From Budorcas taxicolor (taxonomy: Eukaryota > Chordata > Mammalia > Artiodactyla > Bovidae), in the NCBI RefSeq assembly GCF_023091745.1, contig NC_068920.1, positions 62,001 through 126,000 on the forward strand: DNA of 64,000 bases, given 5' to 3'. The number at the start of each line of letters is the position of its first letter. Position 1 is the first letter of the stretch. The notes below the pieces were generated by a model, which did not search any database, was not told where the DNA came from, and worked only from the letters and a program-made list of their open reading frames with translations. Positions 1 through 10,796 of this stretch are shown here, one piece after another. The position numbers and the translations under genes are program-made.

Positions 1-770
1 TCCAGGGTCACCCTGAACTTGACATTGGTGACTCCATGATCCAGGCTTCCCCTCAGGATCTGATTTTGGATAGTAACCCCTGGGAGCTCCATGCTCAGAA
101 CATCTAATGTCCTGCATTCCTGAATGCAAATCCCCGAGGTATGGGACACAGAGCTCCATTCCCAGACCTGATCAATGGCATTCCCTGATCAAAGACAACC
201 TCCCCGGCATTGCTAGGGACACATCATACCCCTGGATTGCAGCCATCAGTGGAGGATGTCACCGCTATACAACCACAGTGGGCCAGCGTTCTCCACATAA
301 AAAGCAACTTTCTGTGGCCTTGACTGATGCAGTTTCCCAAATCACGGTAGTCCTCAGAGATGCCCTTAAATTTAAAAAAGGATCTCTATCCTCTCTGTGG
401 AGTTATAGGATATAACGTTGAAGGCAAACAAGTCCACCTTACCCGACCTCTGCCACCATGCTAATGTGGTCACCTGAATAAACTGTTTCATTATTGAGTA
501 TTATATTAGTCTCCTCAACCATAAAATAAGGATAATGATGATGTCTGCTTAGTGACTAAATCGCAGGAACTTTATTGGTTACTGAATACGACAGTTTTAT
601 TGGTCTCACACTTCCATGCCTGTGGACAAACAATTCAGAGTTACTTCATCAGTGTGTTATAGGCTGGCTAATAAATTCTATGGAGTTTTATGACCTGTAC
701 ATGAAAGGCTGGATGTTGGCTCCAGAAGGAGCCAGCAGTTTAGCCCCTTAGCCCAACAGAGGTCAGAAAA
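1..770. other. Left-edge sequence, unassigned
   Basis: No recognisable gene or repeat family. A 102-codon open frame at 107-415 (+) starts after an in-frame TGA at about 14-16, has no domain I recognise and no splice context that would tie it to a neighbour. An AATAAA lies at about 476-481. It could be a fragment of an old repeat or of a processed transcript, but I cannot name it. Confidence 0.3.
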
Positions 771-784
771 TCATCAGTAAATAA

Positions 785-900
785 ATGGCAGTGAACTTCT
801 TGAGGGCAGAGGCTGTGTCTTATTAAATATTTTATTCCTGGCATAAATCGAGTGGTTGGCATTTTGCAGGTACTAAGTAAATACTCATTTAATGGATGGA
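785..900 (-). repeat. MIR/L2-like relic
   Basis: The text about a 'gagggcagaggctgtgtct' core followed by an 'agtaaatactcatttaatg' tail resembles the conserved 3' part of old mammalian MIR/L2 repeats. Divergence is high, so family and strand are tentative. Confidence 0.4.
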
Positions 901-964
901 CAGAAATACTTTGAAAGGGATATTATTGTTACTTGCTTCCTGGAATTGCTTTTCTCTATAGTCA

Positions 965-1276
965 GCCTGGGTTTGATCCCTGGGTCGGGAAGATCCCCTG
1001 GAGAAGGCAATGGCACCCCACTCCAGTACTCTTGCCTGGAAAATCCTATGGACAGAGGAGCCTGGTAGGCTGCAGTCCATAGGGTCGCGAGGAGTCGGAC
1101 ACGACTGAGTGACTTCACTTTCACTTTTCGCTTTCATGCATTAGAGAAGGAAATGGCAACCCACTCCAGTGTTCTTGCCTGGAGAATCCCAAGGATCGGG
1201 GAGCCTGGTGGGCTGCCATCTATGGGGTCTCACAGAGTCGGACACGACTGAAGCGACTTAGCAGCAGCAGCGTAAT
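965..1276 (+). mobile_element. Bov-A2 SINE (two Bov-A units)
   Basis: Two successive copies of the Bov-A core (the 'actccagt..cttgcctgga' block, the 'gacagaggagcctgg' block and the 'gtcggacacgactga' block) are joined by a short linker near 1125-1145 and end in a short CAG-rich tail. This dimer is characteristic of ruminant Bov-A2. Confidence 0.85.
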
Positions 1277-1289
1277 CAGACTAGGCATT

Positions 1290-1670
1290 TTTTATTTGCC
1301 TTGTTTTTGTATTATTTTTGTTAACACAAGGTCAATATTTTATTTCACCCTTATTGGAGAAAAAGCATCATATGTCTATAAATATAAAATACACAAAAAT
1401 GCCTATGTCAGGTTCATAATTCAAATGCCAAATTATTCTTTTTCTTTATATAAACTAGAAGTAATCAGAACAAATTAAAGATCCAGCCTTCATTCATAGG
1501 CAATCTCCCTAATGCTTTCAGGCAAAATAATTTTTCTGGTCCATGTAATGGAAGTTTTTGACAATTGAGAAGTATTTTTCTTGGATATTTTATTATGTAT
1601 AAGAGGAAAGCCAATAAAAGATGTGTTTACATGTCTGAATTTATATAGACACTCACATGTTTGTAAACTG
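1290..1670. other. AT-rich unassigned spacer
   Basis: AT-rich sequence without a recognisable gene, repeat or conserved motif. Confidence 0.4.
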
Positions 1671-1674
1671 GGGG

Positions 1675-1802
1675 TTTTTTTTTAATTTTTATTTTTACTT
1701 TATTTTACTTTACAATACTGTATTGATTTTGCCATACATTGACATGAATCTGCCACGGGTGTACATGAGTTCCCAATCCTGAACCCCCCTCCCACCTCCC
1801 AT
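1675..1802 (-). mobile_element. L1 3' UTR fragment
   Basis: Antisense copy of the ruminant L1 3' end: a T-rich start, then the block with 'acaatactgtattgatttt', 'catgaatctgccacgggtg' and the CCCTCCCACCTCCC run. Similar fragments occur at 10797-11376, 40752-40998 and 62975-63210. Confidence 0.8.
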
Positions 1803-2388
1803 GTAAACTGGTATTAAATCATTGCTCTTAACACACAAGAGGACTTCATAATTTAGGGATGTGTCTAGCCAAAGATTTTAAAAGTAGTCTTGCAAAATAG
1901 AAGATTTTCCCCCAGAGAAAAACAAGCATGGAAGAACCTCTCAATGAACTGGGGCTTGACTACTAAGAACAAGACAATTCTCTGAACCCCAGAGCTGGCA
2001 GGAGGCTTCTTGTGAGCAAGATTGATCAAAATATCTCTCTTCTGCCAGCAATCACTGACAAGAAAAGCAGTTAGGTTTCAAATTTTCCTTGCAGCAACCA
2101 GCAGCATATTTAGACATGATACCTTTTCCCATCCAACAGTTTTTGGTAGTCAAATTTTTCTTAGACTGAAATTTCAATCATAGCTTTCCTTCACATTGAC
2201 TTCATTGAAAACTGGAAGATATGGACTTTTAAAATGAAAGCGTAGACCTTTCTTTCTGAGGATGGCATCCTACACTGTGAAAAGAAACAGGAAAAAAATC
2301 ATCCATAAATTCTGTGTTCAATGTATGAAGAAAAGGTTGCATAGATTTTATTGTTCCTGGGGTTTTGACTAATCTTTGATTAAAGAAC
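1803..2388. other. Unassigned spacer
   Basis: I see no exon, promoter or repeat that I can name here. Confidence 0.4.
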
Positions 2389-2618
2389 AGGCTTCCCCAG
2401 TAGCTCAGTGGTAAAGAATCCGCCTGCAATTCAGGAGACTCAGGAGATGTAGGTTCAGTCCCTGGGTCAGGAAGATCCCCTGGAGGAGGGCATGACAACC
2501 CCCTTCGGTATTCTCGCCTGGAGGATCTTATGGACAGAGAAGCCTCACAGGCTACACAGTCCATGGGGTCTCAAAGAGTCGGACACGACTGAAGCGACTG
2601 GGCATGCATGCATGCATG
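2389..2618 (+). mobile_element. Bov-tA SINE with (CATG)n tail
   Basis: tRNA-like head ('cagtagctcagtggtaaag') with a B-box-like 'ggttcagtccc', followed by the Bov-A body and 'gtcggacacgactgaagcg'. It ends in a short run of CATG repeats at about 2604-2618. Confidence 0.85.
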
Positions 2619-2887
2619 AAAGAGCGATAATAAGGTTTATACGACTGAAGGATCTCTTCAAATGAATAAAAAGATTCTACAGATGCACATCAGACCAGAT
2701 CAGTCTCTTCCTTGTTCTTAGAAAAGCAAAAAATATCCTTTCAGGATATGGAAACAGGAAAGCCGTCTTCAGCCTACCCACAGAGTGAGTACATCACACC
2801 CAGGATCCACGGGGTACATTCTGTGAGACTGCACCCCAAGCATGTGTCTGGGACCAGCCTCAGGGGAGGGAAAGAAGGGCTGCCAAG

Positions 2888-2946
2888 GGACTTCCCTTGT
2901 GGTCCAGTGGCTAAGACTCGGGTCAGGGAACTAGATCCTGCATGCC
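2888..2946 (+). mobile_element. tRNA-Glu-derived SINE fragment
   Basis: Begins with the diagnostic 'acttcccttgtggtccagtg' head and reaches only to 'gatcctgcatgcca', so it is a short truncated copy. Confidence 0.65.
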
Positions 2947-3019
2947 AAATCTCAAGCTCTGCCCCTCCATTTGTCCCCTTCTGGACACAGAGCCCCTAAA
3001 GCCTAAAGCCTTTAGAATT

Positions 3020-3705
3020 TCCTCAGTGATGAGAACCATAAAGTTGTCTTTTGTTATGTTAATGAAAGACCCCAAGGATCGGGGCTGGTTGCCAGGGAAT
3101 CCATCAAGTGATCAGAGGACTGGAACTTCCAATCCTACCGAGGGGAGAGGGGTTGAAGATTGAATTCAGTCACCAGTAACCAGTGATTTAATCAATCCTG
3201 CCTCTACAATGAAGCCTCCATAAAACCCAGAAGGAGAGGAGTCATAGAGCTTCTGGGCTGGTAAGCATGTGGAGTTCAGAGTGTTCCCAGCACAAGGGGC
3301 GCTCTCCATCCCTTCCCCACCCCTTGCCCTAGGGCATCTTACCCATCGGGCTGTTCCTGAGATGCACCTTTTATAACAAACAGATGATCTTGTAAGTAAA
3401 AAGTTCTTGAGTTCTATACCCTTCTAGCAAATTAATGGAACCCATGGAGAGCTCATTGGCGCTTCTGATCTACAGCAATACAGCAGAAGCCCAGGTGCAA
3501 CCTGAACTTACAACTGGCTTCTGAAGTCGGAGGTGGGAGCAGAGGGCAGTCTTATAGGACTGAGAGCTTAATCTGTGGGATCTGATTTCCAGGTAGATAG
3601 TATCAGAATTGAGTTAAATTGTAAGACTCAGCTGGTGTCACAGAACTACTTGAATAGGACAAAACACACACATTGAAATTGGTGTCAGAATTACAGAAGT
3701 GTGGC
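3020..3705 (+). mobile_element. LTR-like mammalian interspersed repeat
   Basis: The stretch with 'gaagcctccataaaaccca', 'gagcttctgggctggt', a run of cysteine-coding-free C-rich text, 'ctgttcctgagatgcacct', 'tctagcaaattaatgg' and 'ctgatttccaggtagatag' matches an old repeat seen widely in mammals, which I believe is LTR-like. I cannot assign the subfamily without a repeat library. Confidence 0.5.
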
Positions 3706-4185
3706 AGGGAATATCTTGAGCTGTTTCTCTTTAGTCTCACTTAAAAGCAACTTCAACAAGCTATTTTTTCAATACTTCTCCCAGCTTCCCCATGGGGTGT
3801 CCACCAGGCCTTTGAAAGGAAGGTTGTCCATAGAGACTTGCTGAAGACTGAACAAAGCCTGAGGGCATTAGTGGGCATCATTTATGTGGAGCTGTTGCCA
3901 GGCAACATGCAGGCTGCCAACCAGGGGAGAGCCTTCCAAGACGTTGATATGTGCCTTCAGTACTGGGTTAGATGGGCCCTGGGGACATGATGCCTTCACA
4001 GATGAGCCCAGGGCTTTTCCAAATTTCCACACATTCTAATGAATTTGAGTTGTCATGGGTGTGTGCTAGACCTTTGTAGACAAAATAAAGAGAGAGGATT
4101 CCATGGTTTGGTAGGGATATGGTTTATAATAGGGTATGTTGTTTATTTCCTTTTTTAAAAAAAAGTTTTTTCTTGATGTGGACCA
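3706..4185. other. Unassigned spacer
   Basis: No open frame, repeat or regulatory element that I can support. Confidence 0.4.
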
Positions 4186-4187
4186 TT

Positions 4188-4350
4188 TTTAAAGTCTTTA
4201 TTGAATTTATTACAATATTGCTTCTGTCTTACGTTTTGTTTTTTTTGGCCATGAGGCATGTGGGATCTCAGCTCCCAGATCAGGATTGAAATCGCACTTC
4301 TTGCATTGGAAAGTAAAGTATTAACCCCTGGATCGCTAGGGAAGTCCCTG
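4188..4350 (-). mobile_element. tRNA-derived (CHR-type) SINE
   Basis: Antisense copy: the T-rich tail lies at the left, then 'ggccatgaggcatgtggga', an inverted B-box region, and the inverted head 'cgctagggaagtccctg' at the right end. Confidence 0.75.
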
Positions 4351-4584
4351 TTTACCTGCTTTTCATCCCAACTCTGCCAACAACAGAGAGGAGATCAGCA
4401 TTCTCACACCCTCTCCACAAATGTGAAAATCAGGAACTCTTGGTCTCTGGGTCTGGATGCTTGCTCAGAAAACCCTGCCTTCTTGTAGCCCCACCATCTC
4501 TGCCCTGGGGAGAGAACCAGGAAATCCCAGTCTCCAAAGTCTGGGTCATAGATACAGAATCGGTGACTTCCCCAAGTCATAAAT

Positions 4585-4935
4585 ATCCATTGGTTCTTTT
4601 ATTCATTCCAGCAACATCTGCCAAATACCTCTCAGGTGCCATTTAGACAATACAGGGAAAAAGACCCAGGCTTTGCTCTCAGGTTGTTTTCAGGCTGAAA
4701 TATCTTCCAGGCAAAATGGAACCCAAGATAGGATGTGGGGTTGGAGACTGGGTGAGACTGAAGGAACTCTTTCTGCGTTGACTGATTCAGCAAGTATTTA
4801 CTGAATACACACAATGTGCCAGACTCTGATCTGGAATCTGAGGATGCAGCCGTGAATGAAGCTGCCAAGTTCACTGCTCTCATGGAGCCAACATTCCAGC
4901 TGCGGCAGAGCAGGGGGCTGGGAAAAGGCAGGGGA
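4585..4935. repeat. L2-like relic
   Basis: Contains 'gattcagcaagtatttactg', 'caatgtgccagactctg' and 'ctctcatggagccaacattc', which follow the order of the conserved L2 3' region. An adjacent weaker match starts near 4590. Confidence 0.5.
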
Positions 4936-5411
4936 TGCAGAGGAGACGATTTTCAGCAGGTCAGCCAATGAGCAAGCCCTTATTCCATGGGTCGAGCATC
5001 CCATAGGTGCTGGGCAGGATGTTAGGTGCTGGGGTTGTAGACTAAGGAGACGCCGATCCGGTCCCCAAGGGCGTTTCCACCAGAGGAAGGAGCCTGTCCA
5101 TAGGCGCAGAGCAAACAGTGGGGCTATTTGGTGGCAATCAAGCCATTCAGTAGAAATGGGACATAGGGCATGGCGATGCAGGAGGCACCCTCTTTTAATT
5201 ACAAAATTCATCTTTTGGGCAATCTGGGGCAAAGAGTCTTTCCTTGAAACTTCATATAAACCATCTTGTAGTATTTATTGGGGTAGACATTTAGGAACAA
5301 ACTGTAGGTATCAAATGGGTACAAAAGAGCATCATTCAATCTAAGGCGTGGCTCTTGTTGCCTAAAATACAAACCAAAAATAAGAGTTTCTAATACTCCA
5401 AATTCAGTTCA

Positions 5412-5466
5412 ATTCCTCCCTCCCTTTCTTCCTTCTTCCTTCTTTCCTTCCTAACTTCCTTCTCTT
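5412..5466. repeat. Pyrimidine-rich (TTCC)n-like tract
   Basis: Interrupted TTCC/CTTCC repeats on the + strand, a simple-sequence tract. Confidence 0.75.
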
Positions 5467-5520
5467 ACCTGACCCCATTCCTAGAAATTGGTGAAAATAA
5501 AAACAAGTGTAGGATCTGAA

Positions 5521-5742
5521 GGGGCTTTCCCGATAGATAGCTCAGCAGTAAAGCATCCTCCTGTAATGCAGGAGACATGGGAGGCATGGGCTTGATCCCT
5601 GGGTTAGGAAGATCCCCCGGAGAAAGAAAGGCAGCCCACTCCAGTATTCTTGCCTGCAGAATTCCATGGACAGAGGAGTCTGGTGGGCTAAAGTCCATAG
5701 GGTCACAAAAGAGTCAGACATACTGAGCACCCACTCATGTAG
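5521..5742 (+). mobile_element. Bov-tA SINE
   Basis: Head 'gatagctcagcagtaaagc' followed by the Bov-A body and the 'acaaaagagtcagacat' end. It lies about 240 bp upstream of the LYG1 TATA box, so it is the nearest mobile insertion to that promoter. Confidence 0.85.
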
Positions 5743-5976
5743 GACCTGAAAGTGTCAAAGTGAATAGAAGTAGGATCTGCCCTCTTAGGTGTGGTCAGGA
5801 TCTAATTGACTAATGTTTACAAAATGTCGGAACATTCCTGAATAAAAGGCCCTGTATAAGTTCAAAGTCTTTATAATTATTTTGATGATTACTATAATTT
5901 GTAAGACTTAGCCATAACTCTCTTCCCAAGAGGATAAAGCCAACACTTTTTGAAAGAGGAAGCAGGCCAGGGACTC

Positions 5977-5984
5977 TATATAAG
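5977..5984 (+). promoter_or_regulatory. LYG1: Probable LYG1 TATA box (TATATAAG)
   Basis: TATATAAG sits in GC-richer unique sequence. About 25-30 bp downstream would be a start site near 6005, followed by a strong splice donor (CAG|GTGAGT at 6031/6032). This arrangement of TATA box, short untranslated leader exon and donor fits the first exon of a small secreted-protein gene whose ATG lies in the next exon. The link to LYG1 is inferred from order and strand. Confidence 0.55.
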
Positions 5985-6004
5985 GGGAGATGGGCTGATG
6001 GGCT

Positions 6005-6031
6005 CTAGGAACAAGAGCTCAGTGAAGACAG
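6005..6031 (+). other. LYG1: Predicted LYG1 untranslated leader exon
   Basis: The start is estimated from the TATA distance and the end from the consensus donor. It has no ATG and would join the acceptor at 11896/11897, giving an intron of about 5.9 kb. No transcript evidence is available here. Confidence 0.45.
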
Positions 6032-6263
6032 GTGAGTGGTGGAACCCTGCTCAGGCCTATTTTGTATGAAAAACTGATAAACTGATAATGAAGTCTGCTG
6101 CTAAGTAAATAAGAAAAACTGGAGTCAGAGAAAACTCAAGAAACTTGCAAGGAAAACTCAAGTTGTAAAAGATTATATAGATGATAGAATGATTTTTATA
6201 ATAATACCTACACATGTTTAGACTTCTTTTAATTACAAAATGTATTAATAGTTACTTTTGGAT

Positions 6264-6475
6264 TTGTTGTTGTTTAGTCGCTAAGTTATGTCCAACTGTT
6301 TTGCAACCCCATGACTGTAGTCCACCAGGATTTTCTGTCCATGGGATCTCCCAGGCAAGAATACTGGAGTGGGGTGCCATTTCCTACTCCAGGGGATCTT
6401 TCCATTCCAGAGATCAAACCTGCGTCTCCTGTATTGGCAGGCGGATTCCTTACTGCTGAGCCGCTAGGGAAGGGA
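6264..6475 (-). mobile_element. Bov-tA SINE in LYG1 intron 1
   Basis: Inverted Bov-tA: 'ttgttgttgtttagtcgcta' at the left and the inverted tRNA-like head ending 'gctgagccgctagggaagg' at the right. Confidence 0.85.
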
Positions 6476-6809
6476 CCATGGGCAAGAGAAAAAAATGGAG
6501 AACAGAAATATGTGTGCATTTAACAGGAACTGTGATGGGCCAAATGGAATGTCTTCTTTTGTGGATTCAAAGCCAAAAGACAGAGATGTTTATATTTTTC
6601 CAGATGTAACCCCACCCACCTTAAGTGAGGCTGCTATAACAAACTCCTGTCTTCTCTGGAGGCTGTGAAAGATTGAAGGCCAACAAGTCTAACAGCATAA
6701 ACTTGGCAATGTCCAAGAGTCAAAGACTGGACAGGCTTCAAGAGTCTTGGGTGGAAGAGAGACCACAGTCTATTGGACTTGATTATTGTTCAGAATAGGA
6801 TATTCCTTA

Positions 6810-6936
6810 AGACTTCCCTGGTGGTCCAGTGGTTAAGACTTCATGCTTCCACTGCAGGGGAAGTGGATTTGACCCCTGGTTGGGGAACTAAGATCCTGCA
6901 TGCTACGTGGTGTAGCGAAAAAAAAAAAAAAAAAAA
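6810..6936 (+). mobile_element. tRNA-Glu-derived SINE with poly(A)
   Basis: Complete head 'gacttccctggtggtccagt', a B-box-like region, 'ggggaactaagatcctgca' and a 3' A-run at about 6919-6936. Confidence 0.85.
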
Positions 6937-7841
6937 GAATGGGATATTCCTGGGACAATCCTCAGCACTGGGAGAGAAACTTCATGGAGTTCTCAACTCT
7001 GGAAATCCCAGATAGGAAAAACGAGGAAAGCAGGCACAAGGGCCAAAGGGAGAGAAAGAACTCCCTCCTAGATTTCTATCAACCAGGAAAGGATTTGCCT
7101 TCAGAGAGTGAAAAGAAGAGCTTGAGCCTTCCAGGTTGGTTCCTTGCTTACCAGTCCAAATTCACTAAATACATATTTTCACAGAGCATGCCAAAATGCA
7201 ACTCTGCAAAAAATGAGCTTAGAAGGCAGCTTATGTTTGACTCGAGAAAACGTGGTCTTAATGGCAGAAACATTCACTATGTGTGACTGTCATTGCTGCT
7301 ATCTTAGTTTTAAGGCCTGTTGGTGCATAGCAGTCTGTGGGAAATGCGAGGGAGTGTGCGAGGAGGGAGAGAAAGAGAGGAGATGGCAAGACATGATGCT
7401 GCTCTCGGTAGAAAGGCCTGTTAGTCCACAGGGGCAAGCAAGAGACCCGAGTCAGCATTAAAGCCAGGGTGAGGGTGTACAGAGAAGTTCTCAATCCCTT
7501 CAGGACCAAATGGGGTGGGGCACGATGGGGCAGGGCCACCTCCATCTCCCAGGACCTTAGAATGTTAACATGGCACCTTTTCCAGGCAGGTTGGAAGGCC
7601 CCAAAGACCTGGGATGCCTGTGGTTTAAGATTTATGGGGAAAATCTGGGAGAACATTGGCGAAAAACAGATGGGGGCTCTCTGGTGAGAGAAGTACAAAG
7701 ACCTTTATTTCCACTTTTTCAAGAAACATTGTTTAACTGAGGAGGAAATGGTCTACTATGCCTTACAGATATAAACCTGCTTTAAGAATTACAAAGTGCT
7801 CAGTGGAGGGAGGGTGAGGGGAGGCCACCAGGACCTAAACT
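6937..7841. other. LYG1 intron 1, unassigned part
   Basis: Several overlapping open frames of 70-146 codons occur on both strands, but none shows a recognisable domain, a splice context or a consistent reading frame. I treat them as chance frames. Confidence 0.4.
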
Positions 7842-7847
7842 GACCCC
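7842..7847. repeat. Left target-site duplication GACCCC
   Basis: GACCCC directly precedes the LTR at 7848 and recurs directly after it at 9147-9152, marking a retroviral integration. Confidence 0.7.
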
Positions 7848-9146
7848 TGCCAGGAGCCACCACGGGAGATCCCCCCCATGACAAGGTCATGTGGAAGAGA
7901 ACTGTTAAGCAAGGCTTCAGGACTCGAGGGGCTCCCTAGGCTTTCTCAAGCATCTACCTCAAAACCAGAATCTGTCTGTTTTACTATTTCATGACTTTCA
8001 CCAACTCCTCTGACATTAACAGGGGGCTATCCCCGACCACCTTTCTCTGGAGAAAATCAACTTAGGGCTATAGCTAATAAGTCTCCTGGACGTGAGAGGA
8101 ATATTTCAAATCAAACCCCCTCTGTTAGCATTCTAGCTTGCTTGGCAGGTCTATCCAGACTCTTGCAGCTACGCATATGATTATTCACAGCCTCCCAACT
8201 GTGAGAGGCATGGAAAGCCTAAAACATAGTGCCTTTTAAAGACTTAAAAGTTATTAGAGTAACGCTGGTGTAGGATTTCATTATTGGGCCAATGCTTGTT
8301 GCTAAGTTCCCATATCTCTTATCCACTGTGCACCTGGGAGTGCATTAGTTAACATAGTTGGAATGTAAAAAAAACAAGTGTAGCCTTGAAATTAACCACA
8401 TCAGACCTTTGAGCTAATCGGTTCTTTCTTGTAACTCACTGCACCTTTGCTCTGTGAAAAATGTAACTTGTTTAATACTTTCTGAGGCTGACATAGATTA
8501 GAAATATAAAGAAAAAACATTTCAAGGGAAAATAAGTTTTCTGGTTGAGCAGCCTTTATCAAAAGACGGTCATAAAATGTCCACAGGCCTCCAAGGCCAG
8601 AAGATAAGTACACAACATTGTCTATGGGAAAGGTTTGCAGAAAAAATCCTGGTTTCGATAAAGACAAAACAGATGTAATGTTTGGGCTGACTCTGTATGA
8701 CTTTGCATCTTTCATTTCCCTCTGTGTACAAGTAAAGGTATAAAAGACCCTTTGAAAATAAAAAAAATGGGCCTCGCTCGAAGAAGCTTGGTCACCCCGT
8801 GTTTTTCTTTTTTTCTTTTTTTTTACTCTCTTTTTCAGACTGATCCCTTGGAGCATAGAGGCTCCCTGCGTTCACTTATCTGCCCGGGTTTCTAAGACCT
8901 GAACAGGAAGACGTTCTGTGTCTTCACTCCCTCAGGAGACCGGGAGGGCACCAGTGGCCTCCGTGAACAGGGAAACTTCTTGTCTGGAAGTTTTATTGGC
9001 TTTCTATGTAAACCAAGGAATATCAGCCTCTTTCTCTCCTCTATTTTCTTATCTACAACATTCTTTCCTTATCTCTCTCTAAATCAATCGCTGATGCCGT
9101 TTTTCCTTCAAGTTTCCCTGGATCCTGCGGGGGCTGGACCCCGGCG
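7848..9146 (+). mobile_element. Solo ERV LTR, copy 1 (LYG1 intron 1)
   Basis: A 1,299-bp element that aligns along its whole length with 23125-24414. It begins TGCCAGGAGCC and ends CCCCGGCG, where the second copy ends in the expected CA. A TATAAAAG promoter box lies at 8739-8746 and AATAAA at about 8757-8762, followed by a T-rich tract, which gives a U3-R-U5 order. It is flanked by a 6-bp duplication, typical of betaretrovirus-like (class II) elements. There are no gag, pol or env remnants beside it, so it is a solo LTR left by recombination of its provirus. Confidence 0.8.
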
Positions 9147-9152
9147 GACCCC
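9147..9152. repeat. Right target-site duplication GACCCC
   Basis: Second copy of the 6-bp duplication that flanks the solo LTR. Confidence 0.7.
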
Positions 9153-10290
9153 TGGGGGTGTTGAGGTTGTCAGTTTCCAGGGCATTCCCCAGTTTGACAC
9201 CCTCATGCTGTCTGTCACTGTTCTGCTTTCAGGAAGGGAGAAGAGGGTTGCCATGCTTGGCATCACAAATGACCTGACACTTTGATAGTAGTTCCAAGTG
9301 GTGGAAGCCATGGGGTGTGACCAGATCAGTCCTGGGTGGCCTGTGGACAGTCCTCACATACACTCCAGTGACGCCTCAACACTCTCTTCTGAACATAGAC
9401 TACTTTTTGGCACCTGGAAAGTTGGGTCACAGAGTTTGGGTTGCTTCATTATGCTGTGTTGACATCTTATTGTCACTTCTTGCTCTTTCCTGATATAATT
9501 GGAACAAAAAAAGAAGAGAGTGACTCGGTGTTCCTAAGTCATTGGCATGTGTGTTTACATAGTCTCTTTGCCTTCAAGAGCGTACTCAACACATTTAGTT
9601 CCATGGTTGGGAAATGAGACAAGCTTTCATGTTGCAATAAAAGCTAAGTTCTTCTACTTTGGTTTCCAAGAAGAAGTATTTTTGCTCCTTGGAAAAGCAG
9701 TAAAAAGAGTGAAATACTCTGGCTTTAGCAATTGGATGCAAGCAGTGCTTTTTTCTGATGGGTCCTTTCCAGAAAGCCAGTGAGAAGCCTCTGTAAAGAT
9801 ACACTTTCATGAAACTATGAGCTTTTCCTGCACCTACATGGCTCTTTATTCTTTTTCCTGGGCCAGAGTGTCCTCTTTCATTCAGTGCTGGGGGCTCAGT
9901 GGCTGATTCCTGTTAGGTGACTGAATCGGAGAGTTCCTGCAGACACAGCTAAGATTCCAAGTTCCTGTATCTTTCTGGTGTTTTGGACTGAGCACAACAT
10001 TTTCTGCTCATCTAAGGGAAATCAAATAGACCATCTTGATACTGTAGGGGAGAAAAATGAAAAGCATGGCTTTTTGTTTGTTCAAATAACTTTCTTAATA
10101 CCTCTTCTTCATCTTGGGACATATTCTCTTCCTGGGTGTTTAGAAAGAACCACCCAAAAGACTAACTTTCAAACAAAAAAGATAAAAAGAGCATTACAAA
10201 ATTGCTGAGTACATATTTATACTCACGCTCTACTTGTAATGATAGTAATAATTCAAAATGATGGTAGCCAAGCTCAGCTGACCAAAGGAG
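9153..10290. other. LYG1 intron 1, unassigned part
   Basis: Apparently unique sequence. I recognise no exon, repeat family or regulatory element. Confidence 0.4.
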
Positions 10291-10372
10291 ATGCTGGGAG
10301 GAGCTGCAGTGGGAGGGGTTGGAGGTGGAGGCTTTGGGGCAGGTGAAGGTGGAGGCTTTGGGGCAGGTGGCT
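10291..10372. repeat. G-rich minisatellite, 24-bp unit
   Basis: A unit with core 'ggtggaggctttggggcagg' occurs at 10324 and again exactly 24 bp later at 10348, preceded by further G-runs. The G-rich strand is the + strand. Confidence 0.7.
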
Positions 10373-10795
10373 GGCTCTTCAGGCATTCCCTGGGGTCAAC
10401 AGCAAGTTGTCCTGGGTGGCATTTGTGTATTCATTTAGTAACTACTAGGGGAACCAGGGCTCTTTATACATGAGGAAGATGATTAGAGAAATGGTTGGGA
10501 TGAGAATGAACTTGAGAGCAAGTGCTTGACGGTGACCAGTTGTCTGATCTCTTGTCTGCCGAGCCTGCTATGAGTTCACTCCTGGACTCCGACCATGACC
10601 TGACTTCACAGGGGTTTAACTCTGCTGGCAGAAATAGCCTGTTTATTGGTATCCCCAGGCTCTGGCCCAGGTCTGTTCTCGCCTAGGCAGATGGAGAACA
10701 GGGAACATGACTCAAGGTGACCAAAAGGGTCTGAGATGCCCAGGCTAGGGGCTTAGAGGAGTGGGAATGTCTTCCAGCTCCTTCTTTATTTTTCT
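10373..10795. other. LYG1 intron 1, unassigned part
   Basis: Nothing I can name between the minisatellite and the L1 fragment. Confidence 0.4.
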
Positions 10796-10796
10796 T

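Noticed and set aside
4856..5344. 162-codon frame as a coding gene
   Set aside because: It overlaps an L2-like relic and a 144-codon antisense frame, and shows no domain or codon preference.
6810..6936. tRNA genes suggested by B-box-like GGTTCAATCCC motifs in many places
   Set aside because: All occur in tRNA-derived SINE heads with SINE bodies and tails; none has a complete cloverleaf.
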